Source of the DNA: Decorospora gaudefroyi
Taxonomy: Eukaryota > Ascomycota > Dothideomycetes > Pleosporales > Pleosporaceae
Assembly (NCBI GenBank): GCA_010015605.1
Contig: ML975248.1
Span: 186,001-250,000, forward strand
Reading direction: 5' to 3'
DNA length: 64,000 nucleotides
Positions 41,406-52,451 of the stretch are shown here, piece by piece. A program made the translations under genes and the position numbers. The notes under the pieces are model-generated. The model was given only the letters and a program-made list of their open reading frames with translations, made no database searches and was not told the origin of the DNA. Each line of letters opens with the position of its first letter. The stretch's first letter is position 1.

Positions 41406-42458
41406 TCAAGTGGAAAAGCGGCTCCTCAATTCGCTCTCCCAATTCGAGATGAAAGTGCTCGTCAACTGGTACAACTCCAATGTGTTCGGAGACTGCGGAT
41501 CTTCCATGTATCGCAACTCATACCCTCGGTTCGCCCAGATGGCTGCAGGTTGCCAGTCTTCGACTCTTGCATGGCTGATGGCTGCGATCCTGTAGGCTTT
41601 GGCGTAGTAATCCGCAAGGCCTTCTTCTTGTACCAACTCGGCAAGCTGAACACTAGCTTTCGCATTCTTGCGGGCCTGTTCTTTCGCCTTGCTCGATCTT
41701 GGAGGTTCAAGGATGAGTTGGGGTTCGAAATTTGCAAATGCTTTCTTGATGATGGTGCGGCGGTTGTCGCTGGCTTGCTGGGCTTCACGTTCTTGAGTGC
41801 ATGCTTCGCAATGGCATGTGAAGCCGTAGCGATCGAGCTGCTTTTGTCGCTCTTCCTGGGTGAGTAGGAGAGAGATGTAGGACACAAAGAACTCCTCTCC
41901 TGCCTTGATCTTCCGCGTGGCATATACGATTCGCTTGTTCAGCTTCTCGCTCCAATAGTAGCTTGTGTTTGGCCGGCATGCGTGGTTGATACGAGCGATC
42001 TTGGGAAACAGGCCTACTTTGTCGCCAGTGTTGTACGCGTTTGTTCGGAAGATGATGCCCAGTGCGTCCGTGTTTGTCTTTTCTGCAGAGCTGGCGTGGT
42101 ATGTTAGAGAGAGGACCTCTTCTTGCGCATCAGGCGACAGTGCCTCAAACTCCTCCCGGACTAGCTTCGATACGATAGACATGGGATATGGCCTTCCCTT
42201 TGCGACTTTGGGTGGGACGATCTTGATGACGGGAGTCTCTCGCATGACGATGTCGCCTATCTCCAGGTCATGAGCGGCGAACACGCCCAAGCCCTTGCCG
42301 GCACTGGGTGCGACGATGTAGACTCCTGGCGGCCCGGGACAAATGGGGTACTGAAGCTGCCATAATGCAGGCTTGCTTGTCGCCGGGGTGGCAAAAGTTG
42401 GAAAGGTGAAGATTGATATGACGGAGATGATGTGAAAGCGCATGTTGAGACTGGGCAT
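41406..42458 (-). CDS. SET-domain protein with signal peptide
   Basis: Single exon, 350 aa. It begins with a hydrophobic signal-like segment (MRFHIISVISIFTFPTFATPA). The SET fold starts at GKGLGVFAAHDLEIGDIVMRE, continues to GLFPKIARINHACRPNTSYYW (the cofactor NHxC pocket) and IKAGEEFFVSYISLL, and ends with the post-SET cysteines YGFTCHCEACTQE, after which comes an alpha-helical tail. These are features of the fungal SET5/SMYD-like group. A signal peptide on a lysine methyltransferase is odd. Either the true start is MPSLNMR with nuclear or ER function, or the protein is exported. The substrate is unknown. Confidence 0.88.
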   Translation of the reverse strand: MPSLNMRFHIISVISIFTFPTFATPATSKPALWQLQYPICPGPPGVYIVAPSAGKGLGVFAAHDLEIGDIVMRETPVIKIVPPKVAKGRPYPMSIVSKLVREEFEALSPDAQEEVLSLTYHASSAEKTNTDALGIIFRTNAYNTGDKVGLFPKIARINHACRPNTSYYWSEKLNKRIVYATRKIKAGEEFFVSYISLLLTQEERQKQLDRYGFTCHCEACTQEREAQQASDNRRTIIKKAFANFEPQLILEPPRSSKAKEQARKNAKASVQLAELVQEEGLADYYAKAYRIAAISHARVEDWQPAAIWANRGYELRYMEDPQSPNTLELYQLTSTFISNWESELRSRFST

Positions 42459-43005
42459 CTGGAAATGAGAACGAGGGCATGGGGTGCATTTTGTTTGCTA
42501 TACACAGTTGTTATAGATATGTACGGTTGACTTTGGGATGAAACGCGATTTGTGCTGATGCCGTCGCAGCAGTATCTACCTATGCCCCTGCAGGAGCGGT
42601 TCAAACTTTTGTGTTGCAGGCGAAACCGTACTGGGGAATGTTAGAAAACCGCATATTTCTTGAAACCAGGGTTGATAGCGCAGAACGGTGCTTAGTTGAC
42701 TTGCAAAGTTGAAGTTGTTCAGCGTGTAAGGATGCTGGTCGGGAATATCGGAAACCGGTGCAGAGCCGAAGCCGCTCGTCGCACTTGCCACTACCGTACG
42801 AAGTACCGATGCCGAAGACGGTTGCCAGTCGTCGACCGCACACGATGCAGCTTCCCCGCGTCATGGTGGGGCATTGGTTCGTCCCCATCTCCCCATCGTT
42901 GATCGCAGTCATGGGAATATAACACTCGCTCGTCGGTCGGCGTCGTGTTTGCCTCGGACGAGCGATCGTCTCACATAGGTATCCATCAGACAGATTGTAG
43001 TCAGC
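42459..43005. other. divergent intergenic region of SET and ThDP genes
   Basis: 547 bp between oppositely facing genes. Small open frames at 42576-42912 on the minus strand overlap the likely promoter and show no motif. Confidence 0.4.
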
Positions 43006-44942
43006 ATGGTGTAAGTACAGGCGTATACCTATACCGTCTCTTCAATTACTAAATACCGTAAAGCTACACCGCGTCTTTCGCCTTCTTCGAGGCGCTCTGG
43101 GAATATGGGGTCAGCCACGTCTTCGTCAACCTCGGATCCGACCATCCCTCCATCATTGAGGCAATTGTCAAAGGCCAGAATGAGAAGAAAGGGAACTTCC
43201 CCAAGATCATCACATGTCCGAATGAGGTATTCACCCCCTAGGCATCGCTGTCTATCGCGCCAACTCACGAGTTCAGATGGTCGCACTCTCCATGGCAGAC
43301 GGCTATGCCAGACTGACGGGCAAACCTCAATGCGTCATCGTACACGTCGACGTCGGAACGCAAGGCCTCGGAGCCGCGGTGCACAATGCCTCTTGCGGAC
43401 GGGCGCCAGTGCTCATCTTCGCGGGCTTGTCGCCCTTCACCATCGAGGGCGAGATGCGCGGCAGCCGGACGGAATACATACACTGGATACAAGACGTGCC
43501 GGACCAGAAGCAGATTGTCGCGCAATACTGCAGATATACGGGCGAGATCAAGTCGGGCAAGAACGTCAAGGTGCGATGATAGGCCAAATTCCGTGACGGG
43601 ATGGGTGCTGATGATTGGGCAGCAAATGGTCAATCGCGCCTTGTCATTCGCCATGAGCGACCCCAAGGGACCCGTCTACCTCTGCGGTGCACGTGAGCCG
43701 ATGGAGGAGGACCTGACGCCGTACCAGCTCGAGTTGGAGTACTGGCACCCCGTCGAGCCCGCTGCGCTTCCCCCCACCGGCGTCAAGACCATTGCCGAAA
43801 CACTAGTCCACGCCCAAGAGCCGCTCATCATCACTGGCTACTCGGGCCGAAACCACGCTGCTGTGCAAGAGCTTGTGAGGATTGCGGACAACGTCAAGGG
43901 CCTGCGCGTGTTGGACACCGGAGGCAGTGACATGTGTTTCCCAGCCAACCACCCGGCTTGGCTCGGACTGCGATACGGCAACGATCCTGCCATCAAGTCT
44001 GCCGATGTCATCTTCGTCCTCGACTGCGACGTGCCCTGGATCAACACCCAATGCTGTCCAAAGAACACCGCCAAGGTCTTCCACGTCGACGTCGACCCGC
44101 TGAAGCAGCAAATGCCCGTCTTCTACCTGAACGCCATGCAACGCTACCGAGCAGATTCCCTCACTGCGCTGACTCAACTCAACGAATATCTCGAATCTAA
44201 CCTCATAGAGCAGCTCAACAGCCAGCTCTTCACCCAACGATGGTCCGCCCTTCAAGAGTCGCACAAGAAGAAACTCGAAATAATAGCCGGTGAAGCCAAA
44301 GTAGATGAGAACGGTCACTTCAGCACCCCATACCTCTGCTCCCAGCTCAAGAAACTCTGTCCCAACGACACCATCTGGGCCATCGAAGCCGTTACGCAGA
44401 CTGGCTTCGTAGCAGACCAGATCCAGGCCACACTACCCGGTTCGTGGATAAACTGCGGTGGAGGTGGTCTAGGCTGGAGCGGCGGCGGCGCCCTTGGTAT
44501 TAAGCTCGCCACAAATGCTGAAGGCAAGAAACAGTTTGTATGCCAAATCGTTGGCGATGGCACTTATCTTTTCTCTGTCCCCGGATCTGTGTATTGGATC
44601 TCTCAGCGCTACAAGATTCCCGTTCTAACCATTGTGCTCAACAACAAAGGCTGGAATGCGCCGCGGAAGTCTATGTTGCTCGTTCATCCCGACGGCGAGG
44701 GATCCAAGGTTAGTAATGAGGAACTCAATATTAGTTTTGCCCCGACGCCGGATTACTCGGGTATTGCGAAGGCGGCGTCTGGAGGTGAAATTTGGGCTGC
44801 CCATGCGGGGACGGCGGATGAGCTGGGAAGGTTGTTGCCGGAAGCTATCAAGAATGTGCTTGCTGGGACCTCGGCGGTATTGGACGCGCATCTTGAGGGG
44901 CCTCAAGGCAAGTATGGGGGTGGCAAGGGGAGGTTGGGCTGA
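43006..44942 (+). CDS. thiamine diphosphate-dependent enzyme, acetolactate synthase-like
   Basis: Exons 43006-43010 (5 nt, ATGGT), 43064-43226, 43277-43570 and 43623-44942, introns 53, 50 and 52 bp; 593 aa. The spliced start reads MVYTASFAFFEALWEYGVSH. The N-terminal Pyr domain has FVNLGSDHPS and the catalytic Glu in CPNEMVALSMADGYARL. The central domain has LRVLDTGGSDMCFPANHPAW. The PP domain carries the ThDP motif GDGTYLFSVPG ending in LNNKGWNAP (GDG about 464, NN about 494). This looks like the large group of acetolactate synthase/benzoylformate-decarboxylase-like enzymes of unknown substrate in fungi, not the mitochondrial ILV2, because there is no transit peptide. A catabolic 2-oxo-acid decarboxylase or lyase is likely. 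Confidence 0.9.
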
Positions 44943-45491
44943 GGGAGACAGTTTCGGGAGACTATACGAGACATAGCAACTCTACCAACAATGTTAACAC
45001 GAGGCTGAAAGATAGAGATCGGAAGAGAAAACGATCCAAAGGATGAGCCTTAGGCTGATAACTAGCAGTGAGTTTTATACATGTTACGGTAGTAGGATAG
45101 GTATAGGTAAGAACTAATTTTGGAGAGGTAAACCAGTCCGCCCCATTCCGTACGCCAAAACTCCAGAACAACTACGTAATAATCCGATCATATTCAAACA
45201 AGAAAAAAGTCTTCATTGTGTATTACGGATACAGCAAACTTGGTCCTCAGCCATTGCTGCTACTGTTATCAATGCATACCACATTTGCGGCCGTGTTGGA
45301 TGGGTTCAAGTGCAGACATGCCTTGCATCTCGACGTTTAGTTTAGCCTCCAACATAGTATCGTACCAACCAACTACATCCCTTTGTCGACATGGTCTTCT
45401 CCGAGGCCCCTTCCCGTACGCCTCAACTCCCGGGGACACGAAATCATTAAGCCCAACCAAAAACAATCCCAAAAAAAAATTCTCGCAATAC
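44943..45491. other. intergenic, nothing recognised
   Basis: 549 bp between convergent genes, with an A8-9 run near 45471-45479 and no supported coding frame. Confidence 0.45.
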
Positions 45492-46508
45492 CTATGCAGC
45501 CATCTCAACAGGCTCCCGCCTTGGCGAAAGAGGCGAAACTTGTCCCCAACCCTCCTCGCTTCCCGTCCCGGTGTCCCAATCCCCCCTTACGAAACCAGGG
45601 GTAACGGGCGTGGGCAGCTCGGCAAAATATATGCCCGCCATGTTCGTTCCCACAAACGTGGTTCTGGCTGTACTTAGTGTTGCCGGCTCGAAGCCTTTCC
45701 ATAGCCTGGCTTGGCGGTAGTTGTGTCTCGAAGAGGCATGGTGGTGGTGGGAACGATGGTGTTTCCAGCGGCGGTGGATGATTAGTGCAATGGTGAGGAT
45801 GAGGATTATGCCGAGAATGCCGAGTGCGACGCTCATGCCTATCGCGGCTGATGGAGAGAGGTTGGGGGTGGTTGGGGGGCTTGGAGAAGGCGATGATGTT
45901 GATGATGGTATCGGAGTTTGTGAATAGCTGGGGCGTGATGTTGAAGAGCGGGTGGCAGGGGGTACACTGCTAGATGAGGAATGCATAGCTGTCGTTGTTG
46001 GAAGAGAAACGACTTTCGCTAGGGTTGCAGAAGGTGTCGCTACAGTTGAGAAGGCTAGGTCGTGGATTTTCATCATCTTGACGAAAGCAAGCTGTGGGCG
46101 AGTAGTGTTTGAGCTCATATGCACACTTCCGTTGTTGCTAATACCAAGGAAACAGGCCTGTCCTCTGACGTAGGCGCCTAGTCGAGTGGCATTATCTCCT
46201 TGGGACGCCAACCTCCACGATATCCGATCCTCGCTCCTAATGGAGATGATAGGGGTTGACTCTTCACAGGTTCCATTCTGATTCTGCATTGTCAGATATC
46301 CGTGTGGGCCAGATGCTGCTGTCCGCAACGCGTATCCAGATGCTCCCAGTGAGAATAGCTGCCACTGTTGGCTAGTGCTGCTGTTGGCTGAGCGAGATAC
46401 CGTTACCAGACCGGCCTCTCCATCGATAGGGGGACGTGTACCGCTCAGTGACTGCCGAGGATAATCGGTGCTGGTGAGGTGGTACCAGTAGTTCGAGTCG
46501 ATCTCCAT
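45492..46508 (-). CDS. single-pass membrane protein with beta-trefoil-like ectodomain
   Basis: 338 codons from the ATG at 46508 (MEIDSNYWYHLTSTDYP); an upstream exon with a signal peptide is expected but was not found. The N-terminal 140 residues look like a ricin-B/beta-trefoil lectin domain (SQQWQLFSLGASGYALRTAA, YLTMQNQNGTC) with N-glycosylation sequons. Then follow a long Ser/Thr/Pro stalk, one membrane helix (IGMSVALGILGIILILTIALII), a basic HHRSHHHHASSRH stop-transfer and a cytoplasmic tail ending PRREPVEMAA. The tail is typical of fungal surface sensors. Sugar binding is inferred from the fold only. Confidence 0.7.
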   Translation of the reverse strand: MEIDSNYWYHLTSTDYPRQSLSGTRPPIDGEAGLVTVSRSANSSTSQQWQLFSLGASGYALRTAASGPHGYLTMQNQNGTCEESTPIISIRSEDRISWRLASQGDNATRLGAYVRGQACFLGISNNGSVHMSSNTTRPQLAFVKMMKIHDLAFSTVATPSATLAKVVSLPTTTAMHSSSSSVPPATRSSTSRPSYSQTPIPSSTSSPSPSPPTTPNLSPSAAIGMSVALGILGIILILTIALIIHRRWKHHRSHHHHASSRHNYRQARLWKGFEPATLSTARTTFVGTNMAGIYFAELPTPVTPGFVRGDWDTGTGSEEGWGQVSPLSPRREPVEMAA

Positions 46509-48947
46509 AACGGATTGCGTGCGGAGAAAATGGCCATGAGCGAGGAGGACCACTGTCGGTTCGAGTGAGCAAAGGAGGAATTTCGCTGTCGCTGCAAAGG
46601 TGCTCTTCTCACATGGCTTGTGTCCAAAGCCATAAGGCTGAGTATTGCGCTCCGGTTGGTATGCATCTAAGCGCCTACTCGGTGGATCTCACCAACTGCT
46701 GTCACCCTTTGACACCAAATACCGCCGAGCGAAGCCACCATTGAAAAGCCCAAGTGGCCACGCATACATATCGTAGTAGGCATAGACACCCAGATGAGCA
46801 AGTCAGAACCCTGGTTCAACGGTCCAGAGTTGTCGTGGGCTGCCGTCTCTGGCTCTCCGAGTGTATGTGGCGAACATCCTAAAATCGGTCTGCTCCCCAT
46901 GGTATACATATAGCGAACCACACATGGCATTTCAGAGAGCCAACTTTCAGAACCTCTGTCAACATACACACCACCATGCTTCTGAGCGATCCAGCGCAGT
47001 CAGGGGTCCTTGAGATATTGACTGAAAGGCGGCAAAAAAGGTGTCCAAACGTAATCGCGATTAGGAATAAGCTCTCTGTCTATACGAGAGAACCGTGGGG
47101 TAAGATTCAGCATTTGGACGAGTGCAGTCAAGAGCGCGTTAACTGCGCAGTCATTATTCGATGCTAGTTGCGATATTGAATGCGCTGTCACGCCCCGGCT
47201 GTAGGTGCGCAGCCTCGGCGGCTAGAAAGACGCCACCACAACTCGGCCAGAGCAGCATTGGGCACGAAGACGCTTCTGCGCTCATCTAGAAACTGAGTAC
47301 TCTTTGAATAAAATCACACAGAGAAGAGAAGTAGAATGGAAACTAGATGTTGAGTGAATAGACTGAAAATGAAATACTCTACCTACCTCTTCCATGCTAT
47401 GAAATCGGTTTGTAACAACACGACTGCACTGGGCGGATTGAACGGGTACAAAAAAGCCGATGTTGTTGATGATTTAGTAATTCGCAATTGCCTCCTTCTA
47501 ATCTCTTGCCAAAAACCTAGCGGGTCGATCTGGTTCAGCTTTGAGAATGTCATGTCAGCGACTGCGCCATTATTTCGATCCGGCCAGACCTGGACACGCA
47601 GCGTGTTATGTGGTCTGAGCCGAGCGGGGGCGAAGGCCTTCCAGTTCTGAGACACAATGTGCTCCACGTGGTTACAGAAGGCGTGCGCAACACGTATTCG
47701 TCGTGACACAACGTTGTGGCCAGGGCATTGCTTGGAGTTAAGGCGTTCGACGGCAAAACCTGCTGAGCTAGATTAGGTAAGCTTACGGTGCAGAGCAAGC
47801 GGGCTTGGCGGCTTGGTAGTCGTGCATAATGCAAGGCGGGCCAGGCACACTGGGTTAACGCCACAACTGTACACAGCAAGCTCTTCTTCCAAGCTTGGCA
47901 TGCGTCATCGAAACACCGTCTCGAGGTGTCCAATCGCAACCGTAACAGGTAAGTGGGCAGTGACAACCCCGGGGCAAAACAGTTGATCGGTGGGTCGTCG
48001 CACGTCTCATGAACTGCTGGCCTCGGCCTTCCCACGCAAAAGCGGGACGGTGATGACATAATAGCTCCTCTGCTGCACGCTGCACGCTGCCTCCCGACCT
48101 GACGCGGCGGTAGCTCGAGTGGCTCGTTGCCCCAACAGCCAGTGGAACTTGGTCACAGGTATCATGGTACTACAGCAGACGGCGTCCAGCAACAGAAATA
48201 ATGCCCGTAGCGGTTAACTCGCTCCGGCAGTAAGAAAGCTTGGCCCAACGACAATGGCCCAACCGCAATATGGCAAGGTTTCAGAGAGGGTCGATCTTTA
48301 CACCGGAAATAGCATGCGCAGCGATTGAATTGGCCCTATTCGCCCGCTGGCAATGGAGAGACGGCCTAATTCATGGCATGGACGAGCAGGCAGAACCCAG
48401 GCGCAGGGCTTTGCTGTTGTTGTAAGACAGGGCTTTGCAGCAAAGCTGTGCATCAGGGCAAGGATGGAATGCTTTCCCCCGACTAGCAAAACACACGGCG
48501 GCCCCATGCAGTCTATAGATTGCTCGAACAACGAAAAGACGTCATTGACAAGTTATGGTAACTGAACCCTCGAAAGAGAAGACTATTGTCTAGCTACCTG
48601 CGGCCACCACGTCTATAAAAAAGCAGGAACGTCTCGATTTGGCCGGGGTCGCACGGTTCTACCTACCCCAGCCGATGTGGCGGACACAAGCTGTGGCGTC
48701 ACTGACCAGTCAGGGGTTTGCGTTACATCGAAAGCGGGGCGAGGCGGTGCGTGTGAGAGCAAGGGCAGCCGGGCTGTTCGTTGCTGGGGCTATGGTCACG
48801 CTAGTAATCTGCAGTGTCAGTACGGAGTATAAAAAAGCGATGCGCCCAGCCTTCGATTGCCCATATTCCACAACACGCACAATCACTCTCCCCACTTCAA
48901 CCTCATCCACTCACTCCACCCAAACCACTCATACTACCCACTTCACC
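46509..48947. other. 2.4-kb gene-poor region
   Basis: No gene is supported. A minus-strand frame at 46667-46969 (100 codons) is the most protein-like but has no motif. The missing first exon of the beta-trefoil protein could lie at its right-hand edge. TATAAAAAA words occur at about 48613 and at 48828-48836; the latter is 112 bp before the next start codon. Confidence 0.35.
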
Positions 48948-49334
48948 ATGCGTTTCTCCACCGTTGCTACCGCTGTCCTCGTCGCCGGCATTGCCCACGC
49001 CCAGGTTGACGACATCATCTCCGACATCAAATCCGTTGCGACTGGGCTCCCCGATGACATTGAATCAGTGGTCACATCTATTGGCTCCGAAATCACCGAT
49101 GCCGCTTCCTCTATCCGAGATGATGGCTCCGATCTCATCTCCAGCATCGAGAGCGTCATTTCTACCGCCACCGACGGCCCCGAGCTCTCATCGCTCAAAT
49201 CGGTCTTCAGCTCCGTCAAGGACGCTGCCACTGATGCCACTGAGACTGAGACTCCAGGCGCTGCCGCCCCGACCGCTCTCCCCGCTATGGGTGCCGTCGC
49301 CGGTGGTATCTTCGCCCTTGCCGGTCTCTTGTAG
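48948..49334 (+). CDS. small GPI-type secreted protein, 128 aa
   Basis: The ATG at 48948 (context TTCACCATGCG) opens a signal peptide, MRFSTVATAVLVAGIAHA. The mature part is acidic and Ser/Asp/Ile-rich with an amphipathic repeating pattern (DDIISDIKSVATGLPDDIES, SSIESVIS, SLKSVFSSVKDAATDA), then a Pro/Ala linker and a hydrophobic tail (MGAVAGGIFALAGLL) ending directly at the stop, as in GPI-anchored proteins. There are no cysteines. The open frame upstream of this ATG is 5' untranslated. The family is not recognised; similar small Ser-rich GPI proteins are common in fungal walls. Confidence 0.82.
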   Translation: MRFSTVATAVLVAGIAHAQVDDIISDIKSVATGLPDDIESVVTSIGSEITDAASSIRDDGSDLISSIESVISTATDGPELSSLKSVFSSVKDAATDATETETPGAAAPTALPAMGAVAGGIFALAGLL

Positions 49335-50780
49335 GCGGCTCAACGTTCACCACCTCTCCTCGACCATCGGTATCAAAAGTCTTTTTCGACGGATTCTCCG
49401 ATGAGTTAGCGACATTCGACTATGAGCTGGAGTCGCTTCGTCTCTTCTACGACATGCATGGGATAGCAATCGGTAACAGCGATATTGGAGTTTAACCAGT
49501 CGGTTTATACAGTCATAATGAGTCATTTCAATGGAAACGTTCTGAATCTCCCATCCTATATTTGTTCGCTGTCTTGCTTCTGTTCTGTTGTGTCTACCAC
49601 CTTCGTACCATCCGCGCCTCTTTACCATTAGGTACCACACCGACGATCACCGCCTCACCCGGCGGCGTGTCCCTCTTCACATCGAAAATGGGATGCCAAT
49701 AATATGAGACAGCCTACCAGCAATGCAATCATCAATGTTGCGCGACGCAAGGTGAGGTGAGATGCTTACATGTGACGTAGCGCCGCGCGTCCTAGTTGCA
49801 TGGCATTGTCACCGAAACCCGATCAGCCTACTGCTTGGCACCCCACAAAATCATGCTTGCACCCATGAGCATTTCTTTGTCCAATTATTAACGCCACTAC
49901 TACTGCCCCCCCACCGATCAGATCAGACAAGGAGAGCGACACTTTGCTGGAAGGACGCGAGCGTGGAACTCTGTCTGAGGAAGACTTGGCGCGATGCGAC
50001 AAGATGCATAACGCGAAATTGCTAGTTATTATACTGACTATGATGCGGTGATGCTTGGTGTGGTGCGGTAGGTATCGTTGTTGGATGATGTTCGTTGTTC
50101 CAACAGGACCGACCTACTACCGTACGATACCAAGCCTTTCACCTTGCCGCTTTTTTGCTGCATGTCAGCGATCAGCGTGTCGATCTCAATCAACGGGAGT
50201 GAACTCGGGGTAACTAGTTTTTAATCAAAAATATGCATGCGTCTGGGGTACACACTTTGGAAATTGCAGAACTGGGAATCGGGCGGGAAGAGTGAGCATT
50301 GAGGTCCCTTTACGAGGGATACGCTGGTGCATCGAATATCGCGCTATTATGACGTTTCCTCGACGTCGTTACCATGCCCTATACACAGTAGGTATTGATT
50401 GATTGATTGATTTGAACGCCCTTTCGAAAACCTAAAGGGCGTAGATGGCATCATGGCAATTACTTGGTAATTATTCATTATTAGTTAGGTAGTTAGTTAT
50501 AAACTATACACAAAAATTTCGAAATATAGAGAAAAAAAATGCTTAATAAAACTATGTAAGTTAAGTTATAAGTTATAACTAGTTAAGTTAGTTATAGTCT
50601 ATTAATCTATGGAGTAGGCACTAAACACGGAACAAGAATCGAGATAAACACTCTAATAACTAATTCGAGAACAGCCGATACTTCATCTCACGCAGCTCTC
50701 AAGAACAGGAAATGGAGCTTTGCCGAAAGGGAGAGAGTGAAGGACTGGAGAAGAGTATTCGTGGGCGCGGTGAATTTAAC
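49335..50780. other. AT-rich intergenic region
   Basis: 1.45 kb without a supported gene. From about 50380 to 50640 it is strongly AT-rich with GATT repeats (about 50394-50412) and reiterated GTTATAA/TAGTTA words, resembling a RIP-degraded repeat. The decayed kinase gene begins just beyond. Confidence 0.45.
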
Positions 50781-51577
50781 TTAGTTTGGTTGTGTTGACT
50801 TCCCATCAAAGAGCAACACTTGCGTACCTTCGTATTGTTCAATGCTGTTTAGCACTTCTTGCATAGAAATAAACTCAACGTTCCAACATTTCTTTATGAT
50901 GGGTCCTAGGATTGCAAGATCACCAACGTTGGGCAATATTCTTGCACGGAACAAGCGTTCTACTTCGGAGTCGGATTTGTCATGAAATGGTGGACGACCA
51001 GTCACCATTTCATATAATGTAGAGCCAAGTGCGAAAATCTCCGTCTCTTCTGTAATGGTGTTACCGTCTGCATCGTGGGATGAATCTGAGGCGGGAAGCT
51101 CATGAGTCGTGCTGTAGCAGATGGTAGCAGGAGAGCCCGTCGAGAGAGGATCCGGCAAAATCTCTTAGCTTGATATTCAACTCTCTGTCAACAAAGAGGT
51201 TACTACAGTTTACGTCCCCATGCAGAACAGAACTCTTATGGGAAGATAGCAGAGCTTGCGCTACCTGCCGAGCCCAGCGTAGAAGTAACGTATTACTTGG
51301 TGGGCCCGCCTTGCGCATGTACGCTCTTAATGTCCCATTCTCAGCATACTCCAAAATAATCCCATGCTCGTCTCTGCCGTAGTAACGCAGTATCGTTGTA
51401 CTCGAGTTCCCAAGCGAACGTGTTAGTCGCTCGTAAACCCTGGCTTCGACTGCGCATCGGTCGTAGGCGTCGGGCTTTGATAACTCGTCGGCTGTTGGGG
51501 ATGAGGGCTGCGAAACCGGTGGTTCCAAGGCCAATGATATCAGCAGCGTTGATGCCAGGTGGAAGATAAGTTGCCAT
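50781..51577 (-). pseudogene. protein kinase-like gene with two frameshifts
   Basis: Three adjoining frames together give one kinase-like protein. The first begins MATYLPPGINAADIIGLG at 51577 and carries GTTGFAALIPNSRRVIK (glycine loop and Lys). The second (to about 51140) carries AVEARVYERL, IILEYAENGTLRAYM, the catalytic-loop-like SVLHGDVNCSNLFVD and KLRDFAG. The third carries CYSTTHELPASDS, EIFALGSTLYEMVTGRPPF and the C-lobe end. Shifts of one base are needed near 51475-51490 (an AAA run) and near 51131-51145. DFG reads DFA. No introns explain the changes. The many small orphan kinases of this type in fungi are often decayed. Confidence 0.75.
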
Positions 51578-51975
51578 CAAGTTGAAAATCGTGAGACAAT
51601 TTGCGTGGTAGGCGTTGCGGACTACGGTGGGCGAAACGTGAAGGATTGTGGAGAAAAAGTGCGCAAGGCAAAGGCGCATCAACGCGCTGAGCATAGACTT
51701 TGCAGAGGCCGAGTAGGCAAAGTCTTGGGGCAGACCCGGTCTCTATTGGGCAGTGGGCTCCCGCCCCCCTACTTACATAGAAACGGTGTAGCGAATATAG
51801 TAAGACAAAAATATAGAGAAAAATCAAGAGTCCTAATTCTTGCAAAAGTTAGCGTTCAGTGTACACATTACCTAGGTAGGCACGTAGGAAATCAATGTGT
51901 ACTGTGTAGAGAGCACAGCACACTGTACGATACAAACAACCGACCCAAGCCAAAAAACTACACAGTAAACTCGCA
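51578..51975. other. intergenic
   Basis: 398 bp upstream of both the kinase pseudogene and the small membrane-protein gene; nothing was recognised. Confidence 0.4.
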
Positions 51976-52451
51976 ATGTCAACCCACCACTCTCCCTCAA
52001 AAACACTCCCTAGCACCCCCAAACTTTCTCATCCCATAACCCTCACTAGCACCATACAACCCTTGCCCCACAGACAAAACGCACAAGCCGCACTTCCAAT
52101 CCCCAACAATGCCAACACTGTCCCCCCCCCCCCCACACCAGCATCAGTATCGCCGTGACAGCCACAGCGCTCATCCTCCTGCTCACCGTCAGCTTCATTT
52201 GCGTAAAGAGGCGGCGGCGCGCGTCGAAAGGTAAGGGTAAGGCTCAGGACGCTGAGGCGGGCACTATCGCGATGGATGCAGCTGTGGCTTCTGCGGAGAA
52301 GGATCCGGGTGGGAGTAGCCGTGGTGCTCGTGTTATTAGCACGCCTCGGGGTTCTTGTGATAGGCTTGTGAGGTATACGCGTGTGTGGAAGGATGGGAAG
52401 TGGGAGTTTGTGGAGGTGGGTGTTGGGTTTGGAGTTGCGGAGGGGAGGTGA
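51976..52451 (+). CDS. small single-pass membrane protein split at a C13 tract
   Basis: Two abutting frames: 51976-52158 (Thr/Pro/Ser-rich, MSTHHSPSKTLPSTPKLSH) and one that is open from about 52136 to 52451 and holds a membrane helix (ISIAVTATALILLLTVSFIC), a KRRRR stop-transfer and a tail ending RYTRVWKDGKWEFVEV. They meet at a run of 13 C (52122-52134). A run of 14 or 11 would join stalk and helix into one frame. So it is either a length-variable tract, a sequencing miscount or a dead gene. No signal peptide is seen. Confidence 0.45.

Noticed and set aside
43386..43622. 5' part of the long plus-strand frame in the ThDP gene
   Set aside because: The true coding frame here is that of exon 3 (43277-43570); the long frame only becomes coding after the acceptor at 43622.
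52122..52134. Splice site instead of frame break at the C tract
   Set aside because: No donor before the tract gives an in-frame join to the CACCAG acceptor with a normal-length intron that I could find.
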